NCBI RefSeq assembly: GCF_900324475.1
Contig: NZ_LT992502.1
Location: forward strand, 2,170,001 to 2,234,000
Length of the DNA: 64,000 nucleotides
Reading direction: 5' to 3'
Origin: Enterobacter bugandensis
GTDB lineage: Bacteria; Pseudomonadota; Gammaproteobacteria; Enterobacterales; Enterobacteriaceae
The notes beneath the pieces are model-generated. The model saw only the letters and a program-made list of their open reading frames with translations. It searched no databases and was not told where the DNA came from. Position numbers and translations under genes: made by a program. This document shows, one piece after another, positions 45,312 to 54,000 of the stretch. Every line of letters begins with the position of its first letter. The stretch's first letter is position 1.

Positions 45312-46313
45312 TCATAGCGCCGCAAACTTATCCAGCGTCCGCACCAGCTGCGTCACAAACCCATACTCATTGTCATACCAGGCAACGGCTTTCACCAGCT
45401 GCAGATCTCCCGCTTCTGACACCTCCGTCTGCGTGGCGTCAAACACCGAACCATAGTGCGAGCCAATCACATCTGACGACACAATCTCGTCATCGGTATA
45501 CCCGAACGATTTATTCCCCTGGGTCGCCTTTTTCAGCGCGGCGTTGATCTCCTCGACCGTCACTTTTTTACCCAGAATCGCTACCAGCTCGGTTACCGAT
45601 CCGGTTTTCACCGGCACGCGCTGGGCGTGACCCTTTAGTTTGCCGCTGAGCGCGGGGATCACCAGGCCGATGGCTTTCGCCGCACCGGTGGTATTCGGAA
45701 TAATATTTTCTGCCGCCGCCCGCGAGGCGCGCAAATCTTTCCCGCGTGGGCCATCCACCAGCGCCTGGGTGCCGGTATAGGCATGAATGGTGGTCATGGT
45801 GCCCACTTTAATTTCAAACGCGTCGTTCAGGGCTTTTGCCAGCGGGGCGAGGCAGTTGGTGGTGCAGGACGCGACGGAAATAATGGTATCACTGGCGTCA
45901 ATGGTATCGTCATTCACGCTATAGACGATGGTCTTCATCTCACCCGCGGGCGCCGAAATCAGCACTTTCTTCGCACCGGCGTCCAGGTGCGCCCGCGATT
46001 TTTCTTCTGAGGTATAAAAGCCGGTGCACTCCACGACGATATCCACGCCCGCGGCTTTCCACGGAATGTGCTTTGCCTCTTTTTCGGCGTACACCGCGAT
46101 GGTTTTACCGTCGACAATCAGCGCATCCTCGGTGAAGTCCACGCTCCAGGGGAAGCCACCGTAGTTGGAATCATGCCTGAGCAGGTAGGCCAGGACTTTC
46201 GGGGAGGTGAGGTCGTTGATGGCGACGACGGTATTACTGTCCTGGGTTTCAAGAAGGCGGCGCAGCACAAGGCGTCCAATGCGTCCAAATCCGTTAATGC
46301 CAATTTTACTCAT
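45312..46313 (-). CDS. gapC: GapC, glyceraldehyde-3-phosphate dehydrogenase
   Basis: 333 residues, full length and intact. Rossmann motif [16 protein letters not shown]; catalytic Cys150 in SCTTNC and His177 in [18 protein letters not shown] phosphate site ([18 protein letters not shown]). Placement between ydcF and cybB identifies it as the gapC locus. In E. coli K-12 the gene is a pseudogene, so an intact copy is notable. It may act beside GapA in glycolysis. Confidence 0.93.
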   Translation of the reverse strand: MSKIGINGFGRIGRLVLRRLLETQDSNTVVAINDLTSPKVLAYLLRHDSNYGGFPWSVDFTEDALIVDGKTIAVYAEKEAKHIPWKAAGVDIVVECTGFYTSEEKSRAHLDAGAKKVLISAPAGEMKTIVYSVNDDTIDASDTIISVASCTTNCLAPLAKALNDAFEIKVGTMTTIHAYTGTQALVDGPRGKDLRASRAAAENIIPNTTGAAKAIGLVIPALSGKLKGHAQRVPVKTGSVTELVAILGKKVTVEEINAALKKATQGNKSFGYTDDEIVSSDVIGSHYGSVFDATQTEVSEAGDLQLVKAVAWYDNEYGFVTQLVRTLDKFAAL

Positions 46314-46465
46314 GGTGTTCTCCTGTGAACGTGTCGATACGACAGTTTGAACTCATCCAGGCTTAGACCATCACGGGCAGGGCAGCAATTGAAGATGCTT
46401 CATGCGAGGGGAAGTATTTGAAAAACCATACAGAAAAGTTAATGAATTTTTAAGGAAAGGAGATT

Positions 46466-46480
46466 ATGTTGGCGCGGTGA
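46466..46480 (+). other. Four-codon mini reading frame upstream of cybB
   Basis: ATG TTG GCG CGG TGA follows a very strong ribosome binding site (AAGGAAAGGAG) and ends 22 bases before the cybB start. It could couple translation of cybB or be fortuitous. Only the sequence supports it. Confidence 0.3.
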
Positions 46481-46502
46481 CTGTTTTATTTCAGGAAATC
46501 CC

Positions 46503-47033
46503 ATGCGCACTAAATATACAAGCCTGCAAATCACGATTCACTGGCTGGTGTTTTTGTTAATCGTCGTCGCTTACTGCGCGATGGAATTCAGGGGCTTTTT
46601 CCCGCGTTCCGACCGACCGCTTATTAACATGATCCACGTCTCCTGCGGCATCTCGGTTCTGGTGCTGATGGTGGCGAGATTGCTGATCCGCCTGAAGTTT
46701 CCCGCACCGCCCATTCAACCTAAACCTAAAGCGATGATTACCGGTATGTCCCACCTTGGGCATCTGATCGTCTATCTGCTGTTTATTGCGCTGCCGCTGA
46801 TTGGCATTGTAATGATGTATAACCGTGGAAACGACTGGTTCGCCTTTGGTCTGACGATGCCTCACGCGGCGGAGGGGAATTTTGACCTGGTGGATGTGCT
46901 GAAGGAGTGGCACGTTACGCTGGCAAACCTGGGCTATTTCGTGATTGGTCTGCACGCCTTTGCGGCGCTGATGCACCACTATTTCTGGAAAGATAATACT
47001 CTTTTGCGCATGATGCCGAATAAGCGTCAGTAG
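46503..47033 (+). CDS. cybB: Cytochrome b561 (CybB)
   Basis: 176 residues, four membrane helices. Histidines in QITIHWLVFLLIV, MIHVSCGISVLVL, SHLGHLIVYLLFI and GLHAFAALMHHYFW are the haem ligands and neighbours. It is an inner membrane di-haem cytochrome that accepts electrons from ubiquinol or superoxide. Location next to gapC as in E. coli. AGGA precedes the ATG. Confidence 0.94.
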   Translation: MRTKYTSLQITIHWLVFLLIVVAYCAMEFRGFFPRSDRPLINMIHVSCGISVLVLMVARLLIRLKFPAPPIQPKPKAMITGMSHLGHLIVYLLFIALPLIGIVMMYNRGNDWFAFGLTMPHAAEGNFDLVDVLKEWHVTLANLGYFVIGLHAFAALMHHYFWKDNTLLRMMPNKRQ

Positions 47034-47045
47034 TCTTTAACTCTT

Positions 47046-47070
47046 GCCGGGCGGCGCAGCGCCACCCGGC
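47046..47070. repeat. REP element
   Basis: GCCGGGCGGCGCAGCG followed by CCACCCGGC, immediately after cybB and before the convergent ydgJ stop. Confidence 0.85.
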
Positions 47071-47077
47071 TTGTTTT

Positions 47078-48145
47078 TTAACCCAGAAGAACACGCTCTT
47101 CATCAGTTAACGCCAGCGTCTGCGTTGACCCCGTCTCTGACGATTTCACCGCCGCTTCCAGAACAGCCATGACCGCTAACGCCTCGACAGGATGAACGGG
47201 ATTGGCGATCTTCCCGAGCATCGCATCCCGCACGTTGATGTAGTACTGCCGCTGATCGCCCTTTGGCGTGGCAATCGTTTGGGGTTCACCATCAACTCCG
47301 AAGAACACCATGCTGTCGTCGTCTTCGCCCCAGGCGTCGCTGCCGGGGATTACGCCAGCCAGCAGCTGCGCTTCCTGCTGATCGATTCTGGCTTTCACCA
47401 CGCTGCCTTTGTCCCCGTGAACGGTAAAGCGCGCCGTACCGCCAGCCACCAGCATGCTGGCGTGCAGAACCACCTTATGAGCCGGGTAATTGAGGACCAC
47501 GTGCGCCCAGTCGTTAACCTCTGCGCCGTCGCGCAGCGTGGCGATATTTCCCTGAACAGACTCTGGCAGGCCAAACAGCTGAAGCGTCTGGTCGATCAGG
47601 TGAGGGCCCAGGTCAAACCACAGGCCGCTGCCGGGACCGTTCTGCTCGCGCCAGCGCACGCGCACTTCCGGGCGGAAGCGGTCAATATGCGACTCCAGAT
47701 GTTTAACCTTGCCAACCGTGCCTTGCTCAATAATCTGCTTAATGCCGAGGAAATCGCTGTCCCAGCGGCGGTTGTGGAAAACCGAGAGCAGAAGCTGCTT
47801 TTCATCCGCCAGGGCAATCAGGTCCCGGGCTTCCTGCATATCCAGAGTGAAAGGCTTATCCACGACCACGTGTTTTCCCGAGTTCAGGGCCAGCGTCGCC
47901 AGCGGCGCGTGGGTGGCGTTAGGGGAGGCAATGACCACCAGGTCGACATCAGGATGTTGAATGGCTTCTTCGGGCGTGGCTACCACCAGCACATCCGGAA
48001 GATCGCGCTTCACTTTCTCTTCATCACGGGAAGAGACCACCGCCAGCTTGAGCCCGTCCACGGACTGGATCAGCGGGGCATGGAAGGTTTTACCGACAAA
48101 ACCGTACCCGATCAGCGCAATGTTGATTGTTTGAACTTTACTCAT
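47078..48145 (-). CDS. ydgJ: YdgJ, Gfo/Idh/MocA-family oxidoreductase
   Basis: 355 residues from the ATG at 48145 (MSKVQTINIALIGYGFVGK), with GAGAAGGTC just upstream; a TTG-initiated extension is rejected. The N-terminal Rossmann motif GYGFVGKTFHAP and the conserved VDKPFTLDMQEARDLIALA mark the family, and GLWFDLGPHLIDQTLQLFG is the C-terminal substrate domain. It is a probable NAD(P)-dependent sugar dehydrogenase of unknown substrate. A DeoR regulator lies 13 bases upstream in the same operon. Confidence 0.9.
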   Translation of the reverse strand: MSKVQTINIALIGYGFVGKTFHAPLIQSVDGLKLAVVSSRDEEKVKRDLPDVLVVATPEEAIQHPDVDLVVIASPNATHAPLATLALNSGKHVVVDKPFTLDMQEARDLIALADEKQLLLSVFHNRRWDSDFLGIKQIIEQGTVGKVKHLESHIDRFRPEVRVRWREQNGPGSGLWFDLGPHLIDQTLQLFGLPESVQGNIATLRDGAEVNDWAHVVLNYPAHKVVLHASMLVAGGTARFTVHGDKGSVVKARIDQQEAQLLAGVIPGSDAWGEDDDSMVFFGVDGEPQTIATPKGDQRQYYINVRDAMLGKIANPVHPVEALAVMAVLEAAVKSSETGSTQTLALTDEERVLLG

Positions 48146-48158
48146 GACCTTCTCCACG

Positions 48159-48902
48159 TTATTGCGCGCACACCGTGACCCGTAATGCGCCAGGGTCCCC
48201 AAGCTCAGGCCAGGGACGATCTAAAAAGAGTTGATGAATATCGGTGAGCCCGGAGACCAGATACGGCTCGCAGCGGTTAACTTTCAGGTGATCGGCAACA
48301 ATCCAGTGCGCATGGCTTGCGGCGAGCATCGCGCGTTTCACCTCGGCATCCGCTTCTTTACCGGCACTCAGACCGAGTTCGGCATGAAGGGCGCACGCAC
48401 CGAGAATGGCGATATCGGCCCGATAGCGTGACAGCAGGGACAACGTGGCGCTGCCGGCAAACAGGCGCTGCTTCGGGTCCCATTTTCCACCGAGCAGAAT
48501 AAGCTCAATGTCTTCCCGGTCGCTAAAATGCTGGGCGATATCCAGCGAGGTAGTGATCACGGTGTGAGGTCCCTGCAGAAAAGTAGCGACGGCCATCACC
48601 GTACTGCCGGCATCCAGAAACAAGGTGGAACCCGGCGGAACCGCCTGCGCAACCTGTTTCCCCAGACGCTGCTTGGTTTCCGGCAACAGGGTATTGCGGC
48701 CCTGACGATTCATGGCCGAAAGATTCAGAGCAATAGCCCCGCCGTGATTCTTCTGGGCAAGCCCCTGATTTTCCAGATCGGTCAGATCCCGACGAACGGT
48801 ATCCGCCGAAACCTGCAGCTTTTCTGCCAGCTCGGTGATGCTGGCCTGACCTTGTTCACTGAGAATATCAAGGACATAGCGTTGACGTGCGGTTTTGTGC
48901 AT
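48159..48902 (-). CDS. DeoR-family regulator
   Basis: 247 residues from the ATG at 48902 (MHKTARQRYVLDILSE). The DNA-binding part is SITELAEKLQVSADTVRRDLTDLENQGL, followed by the sugar-phosphate-sensing domain with DAGSTVMAVATFL and ILLGGKWDPKQRLFAGSATL. It is upstream of the sugar dehydrogenase-like ydgJ and most likely controls it. A longer frame begins 27 bases upstream but has a weaker start. Confidence 0.9.
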   Translation of the reverse strand: MHKTARQRYVLDILSEQGQASITELAEKLQVSADTVRRDLTDLENQGLAQKNHGGAIALNLSAMNRQGRNTLLPETKQRLGKQVAQAVPPGSTLFLDAGSTVMAVATFLQGPHTVITTSLDIAQHFSDREDIELILLGGKWDPKQRLFAGSATLSLLSRYRADIAILGACALHAELGLSAGKEADAEVKRAMLAASHAHWIVADHLKVNRCEPYLVSGLTDIHQLFLDRPWPELGDPGALRVTVCAQ

Positions 48903-49618
48903 GGGCAGCAATCCTGCAAAATGTCGCAATAAATCGCATAATACAGCATTTTGACGCAGAAGGAAGGAGTATCGTAAACCAGGTTGATGTTTAATTATTG
49001 GAATTATATTAAGCGGATATCATTAAGCCGTTCTGAATGTTAACCACAGTGTTAATGTTATGTTTTAATCAACGATTTGGGTTATGTAACCAACGCATTG
49101 TCATTAACTGGTGGAATATGCTGATATGTAATTAAAATAAAGCATTTAATGTCTGATTTATGTTTTTTATTAGAATTATTTTTCAACAAATCGATGGCTC
49201 TTACTTAAGTTGACACTTCTTTGAAAATCTTTGTGTCTGACCCGCTCAGAAATTAACGCAAAAATGTGCGCAGAGGAGATTAAGAATTTTCCTTAAATTA
49301 CAGTGTGTTTTGATGTTTCATCTGAAAGGCTATTTTCGGAGTTTTGTCCAGAAACCCCATGTTTTTTCTTATATGTAACACTGCATTAACATTGTGGGTG
49401 TAGTGGCCTATACCACATTTTGTTATGCTGCAAATCAACTTATGAAATAAGTAATTTCTTAAATTTAATAAGACAAAGGCGGATCTCATCTCCATCGGAA
49501 ATGGGTATGGGGAGCTTTACCTGAAATTTAGCGAGGAAGTTAAATAAGATATTTGTCTAATTATCTGTACCTCTTTTTGGGTAATTGCTTGAGTATCACT
49601 CAGAGTCAGGGAGATAAA
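48903..49618. other. Long AT-rich intergenic region before the adhesin locus
   Basis: About 716 bases without a convincing gene, visibly AT-rich compared with everything around it. It contains a TTGACA -35-like hexamer at 49210-49215 without a good -10, and a GGTTA-TG-TAACC inverted repeat at 49080-49091. The stretch must hold the DeoR promoter and the promoter and regulatory sites of the secretion locus. Such AT-rich leaders are typical H-NS targets (inference). A 65-codon antisense frame at 49298-49495 has no recognisable product. Confidence 0.6.
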
Positions 49619-50956
49619 ATGACGATATTACGCAAGCCTGTTTCACGCCAATTTATAGCTACGCTGGCGTTAATTTCATTAGCCCTAAATACGGCTTATG
49701 CCAATAGTGGCGCGGTAGGTATTGCCCCGATGGCAACGACGACCTTAAAGGAAAGTATTCTTTTCGCTATCGATCGCGATCCGTCAATTAGCCAGCAGGC
49801 CGCGCAGTTAGGTATTGGTCAGGCGCAAATAGACGAGGCGCGCAGCGGCTGGATGCCGCAAATAGCGTTGAACGGGAGTACGGGGCATAGCCAGACCACC
49901 GATTCCAGCGGTTCGCTGAAGAACTCTGCGGCCTGGGGGGTGAGCCTGACCCAGCTGATATACGATTTTGGCAAGACCAACAACAGCATCAGCCAGTCTT
50001 CCGCCCAGCGCGATAGCTACCGCTACCAGCTGATGAGCACGCTTTCTGACGTGGCGGAAAAAACGGCGCTCGGCTACGTGGAGGTCAAACGTTATTCCGA
50101 CCTGCTACAGGCGGCAAAAGAGAATGTTCAGGCACTGAAAAACGTGGAGCAGCTGGCCAAGCTGCGCGCCGATGCGGGCGTGAGTTCCACCTCCGATGAA
50201 CTCCAGACCCGCACGCGTATTGCCGGCATGCAGGCGACGGTGGCGCAGTATAACGCCGCATTGAACAGCGCCCGCGCAAGGCTCGCGGTATTAACCGGAA
50301 TGCAGGCAGATCATTATTCGCCGGTCCCCGCAAACCTCGCCGTTGAGCCGGATTCGCTTAACCGCATTGATTATTCGTTAATACCGGCGGTAATGGCCGC
50401 GCAGAATATGGAACGTTCGGCCCAGTATGGCGTTGAAACGGCGAAGTCCCAGCACTGGCCAACCCTGAGCCTGAAGGGGGGACGCACGCGTTACGAATCG
50501 GACAACCGCTCATACTGGGACGACCAGATCCAGCTCAATATTGACGCACCGCTTTATCAGGGCGGCGCGGTATCCGCACGCGTGCGTCAGGCTGAGGGTG
50601 CACGAGCGATGGCGTCCTCTCAGGTCGATCAGGCGCGTTTCGACGTGCTGCAAAAGGCCTCCGTCGCGCAAGCTGACTGGACCGGCGCACGGGGAAGAAT
50701 GGAGGCCGGGAAGCGGCAGCTGGAAAATGCGCTGCGGGCCCGCGAGGTTTATAAAAATGAATACACCCTGAGCAAGCGGAGCATTAATGATTTGCTCAGC
50801 GTTGAGCAGGATGTCTGGCAGGCCACGTCGGCGAAAATAATCGCCGAGTATGATGGCTGGAGTTCGGCAATTAATTATGCTTCCGCGGTTGATAATTTAA
50901 TGCCGCTTATTGGAATAGAGAAAAACGCTGCCGCAAAATTACCCGATTTGAGTTAA
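49619..50956 (+). CDS. TolC-family outer membrane protein of a type I secretion locus
   Basis: 445 residues from the ATG at 49619, chosen because AGGGAGATAAA precedes it; an earlier in-frame start at 49553 adds 22 unlikely residues. A signal peptide is evident (MTILRKPVSRQFIATLALISL, cleavage near ANS). The TolC-like helical repeats include QAQIDEARSGWMPQIALNGS, YDFGKTNNSISQSSAQ and the second-half LNIDAPLYQGGAVSARVRQAEG. It immediately precedes the giant adhesin gene on the same strand and would form its outer membrane duct. The inner membrane ABC and HlyD partners are not in the window. Confidence 0.9.
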   Translation: MTILRKPVSRQFIATLALISLALNTAYANSGAVGIAPMATTTLKESILFAIDRDPSISQQAAQLGIGQAQIDEARSGWMPQIALNGSTGHSQTTDSSGSLKNSAAWGVSLTQLIYDFGKTNNSISQSSAQRDSYRYQLMSTLSDVAEKTALGYVEVKRYSDLLQAAKENVQALKNVEQLAKLRADAGVSSTSDELQTRTRIAGMQATVAQYNAALNSARARLAVLTGMQADHYSPVPANLAVEPDSLNRIDYSLIPAVMAAQNMERSAQYGVETAKSQHWPTLSLKGGRTRYESDNRSYWDDQIQLNIDAPLYQGGAVSARVRQAEGARAMASSQVDQARFDVLQKASVAQADWTGARGRMEAGKRQLENALRAREVYKNEYTLSKRSINDLLSVEQDVWQATSAKIIAEYDGWSSAINYASAVDNLMPLIGIEKNAAAKLPDLS

Positions 50957-51033
50957 CAAAAGCCACGCATAGCTGCACGAAATAAGTCTGAAAATAATGG
51001 GTGTTTTTTCCCAGGGATAGCTACATCCGTCTG

Positions 51034-51047
51034 GTGGATATATCCAC
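51034..51047. promoter_or_regulatory. Perfect 14-base palindrome between tolC-like gene and adhesin gene
   Basis: GTGGATATATCCAC lies 30 bases upstream of the adhesin start in the 121-base gap. It could be an operator, or an RNA hairpin that modulates the downstream ribosome binding site (AAGGAGAGGAAT). No known motif matches. Confidence 0.4.
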
Positions 51048-51077
51048 AGGGATCCGTACACCTGCAAGGAGAGGAAT

Positions 51078-54000
51078 ATGAGTAACGTAAAGGTTGTTGA
51101 TGTCATCATTCGCAAAACGGCGGAGAAAACGAAATTAACCGGCGAAGGGAATCTGTCGGTCTCTATTTCATCGCCGAGCGTGCTTGAAATTCAGGGCTCT
51201 GCTCAGGACGTGGTGCGTTATGTCCGCCAGGGTAAAGACCTTCTCATTTATATGAAGGACGGCAGCGTTATTCGCTGCAATAACTATTTTGTTGAAGATC
51301 CTGAAACCCAACATCAGTCAGAGCTGGTGTTCAACGACGGGCAGGAACTGACTCATCTCTCTTTTGCCGATGCCGGGGAAGCATCAGGCGTTGCCGCTAC
51401 TGAATTAACCGCGCAGGCCACACCCATTAGCAGCATTGAACCCTTCCTGGAGCAGGGAAGCGCCCTGAGCGATGCCCCGTGGGGCTGGATTGCAGGGGCG
51501 GCGTTAGGCGGCGGTGCTATCGGCGCACTGCTGGCCCACGGCGGTGACGGCGAAACCAAAACGAAAGTCATTGATAACACAAAAGAAGTGGAAAGCGCCA
51601 CGCCGACCTTCCTGCTGTCGGACAAGGTGGGCGACAAGCAGGGAGTGCTGAGCGCAAACGCCCTCACGGACGATAACGCGCCGACCTTCAGCGGTACCGG
51701 TCAGCCGGGCGCGACCATCCAGATTAAAGACGGCAGCGGCAGCACCATCGCCAGCGCGATGGTCGGTAAAGACGGCACCTGGACGGTAAAACTCCCGACC
51801 CAGGCCGACGGAGAGCACACCTGGTCGGTGGTGCAGATCGACGGCAGTAAAACCACGTCAGCGGGCAACATCACCGTGACCGTTTCTACGTCCGAGGCCA
51901 CGCTTACGCTGGCGACAACGGCGGGTGACAACGTGATTAACGCCAGCGAACAGTCCGCAGGCTTTACGCTGTCCGGCAGCAGCCAGCATCTGGCGCAGGG
52001 AACCGACGTTTCCGTAACGCTGAACGGCAAAGCCTACACCGCTCAGGTGGGAGCAGACGGCGCGTGGAGCGTTAACGTGCCTGCGGCAGACGCGCAGGCG
52101 CTCAGCGACGGTACCTGGACCGTCAGCGTCAGCGGCAAAGACGCGGCGGGTAACACCGTGAGCGGAAGCCAGACGATTGGCGTGGATACCGCTGCGCCAA
52201 CGCTCTCCGTCGATACGCTCGCGCAGGACAACATCATTAATGCCGCTGAGCACAACCAGCCGCTGACGCTGAGTGGTAAAACCAACGCGGAAGCCGGGCA
52301 GATTGTGACGGTGACGCTGAACGGCAAAAATTATAACGCCACGGTGGGCAGCGACGGCACCTGGTCCGTCACGCTGGCGGCCAGCGAGGTGCATGCCCTT
52401 AATGAGGGTCACCACACCCTGACGGTGAACGTCAGCGACAAAGCAGGCAACGGCTCGTCCGTGACCGCGGATTTCACGGTAGATACCAACGCGCCGGTCG
52501 TCACCATCAACACCGTCGCGGGCGACGATATCCTCAACACCAGCGAGCAGGGACAGGCGCAGATTATTTCCGGGCAGGCGAGCGGCGCGGCGGCAGGCGA
52601 TGTCGTCACCGTGACCGTTGGCGGCCAGACCTTCACCGGCGTCGTACAGGTAGACGGCAGCTGGAGCGTGGGCGTTCCTGCCTCCGTCGTCGGCGCGCTG
52701 GGTGAGGGCAACCACACCATTGCCGTCTCCGTCACCGACGCAGCGGGGAACACCGGTAGCGCCATGCACGGCATTGCGCTGAGCGGCAACCCGCCGGAAT
52801 TTACGATTGACGCCATCAGCCAGGACAACGTGCTGAATGCCCGGGAGGCAATGCAGCCGCTGAGCCTGAGCGGCACCAGCAATCTGCCGGACGGCAGCGC
52901 CGTTACCGTGACGCTGAACAACGTCAGCTATCAGGCGACCGTCGAAAACGGTATCTGGACGGTTCAGGTGCCGGTATCCGACGTCCTGAATCTGGCGAAC
53001 ACCCTCTATAGCGTCAGCGTCAGCGGCACCGACAGCGTGGGTAACAGCGGCTCCGCAGAGGCGAATCTGCTGGTCGATACCGTGCTGCCGAAGGTGATCA
53101 TTAACACCTTTGCGGGGGATAACCTGGTTAATAACGCCGAAGCGGGAGTGGACCAAACCCTCAGTGGCCGCGTTACCGGCGCGGCGGCGGGCGATACGGT
53201 GTCTGTTACCGTTGGCGGTAAGAGTTACAGCGCCACGGTGGGCAGCGATCTGACCTGGAACGTCACGATCCCTTCAGCGGATCTTCAGGCGTTCGGCGAC
53301 GGGGATTTGACCTTTACCGCCTCCGTGACCAACGGGCACGGTAATACCGGCACCGGCGAGCGCGATATCAATATCAACGCGGAACTGCCGGGTCTGCGCG
53401 TAAATACCATTTCCGGCGATGATGTGATCAACGCCATCGAGCAACAGCAGGATCTGACCGTCACCGGCGCCAGCACCCATCTGGCCGCAGGTACGCCGAT
53501 TGTCGTCACCATCAACAACGTCGACTATCAGGCCGTGGTGACCGCCAGCGGCGGCTGGAGCATTGGCGTTCCTGCTGCGGATCTGCAAGCCTGGACGGCC
53601 GGAGGTATGACGGTCAGCGTCAGCGCGGAAGATGCCTGGGGCAACACCGTTGCGGCTGAACACCCGATTGAACTCGATCTCAACGCCGTGGCGGTCACCA
53701 TTGATACCGTCTCCGGTGATGACCTGCTGAACGCGGCAGAAAAAGGGAGCGACTTAACCCTCTCCGGCCAGACGCAGGGCGTGGAGGCGGGGCAAACCGT
53801 GGTGGTGAAATTTGCCGACCAGACTTTTACCGCGCAGGTGCAGCAGGATGGCTCCTGGAGCCTGACCGTCCCGGCGAACGCCATGGAAACGCTGATTGAC
53901 GGGCGGGCGCAGGTAAGCGTCAGCGTGACTAACGTCAGCGGCAACAGCGCGGACGCCTCACGCGTGGTAACCGTCGATACGCAGCCGCCCGCCATTACGC

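Noticed and set aside
49298..49495. 65-codon minus-strand frame in the AT-rich intergenic region
   Set aside because: No recognisable product, atypical composition and no convincing ribosome binding site.
51078..51900. A LapG-type protease cleavage site (TAAG/PAAG) in the N-terminal part of the adhesin
   Set aside because: I found no clear di-alanine cleavage motif in the prefix region; the glycine-rich GAALGG segment is hydrophobic and unlikely to be exposed.
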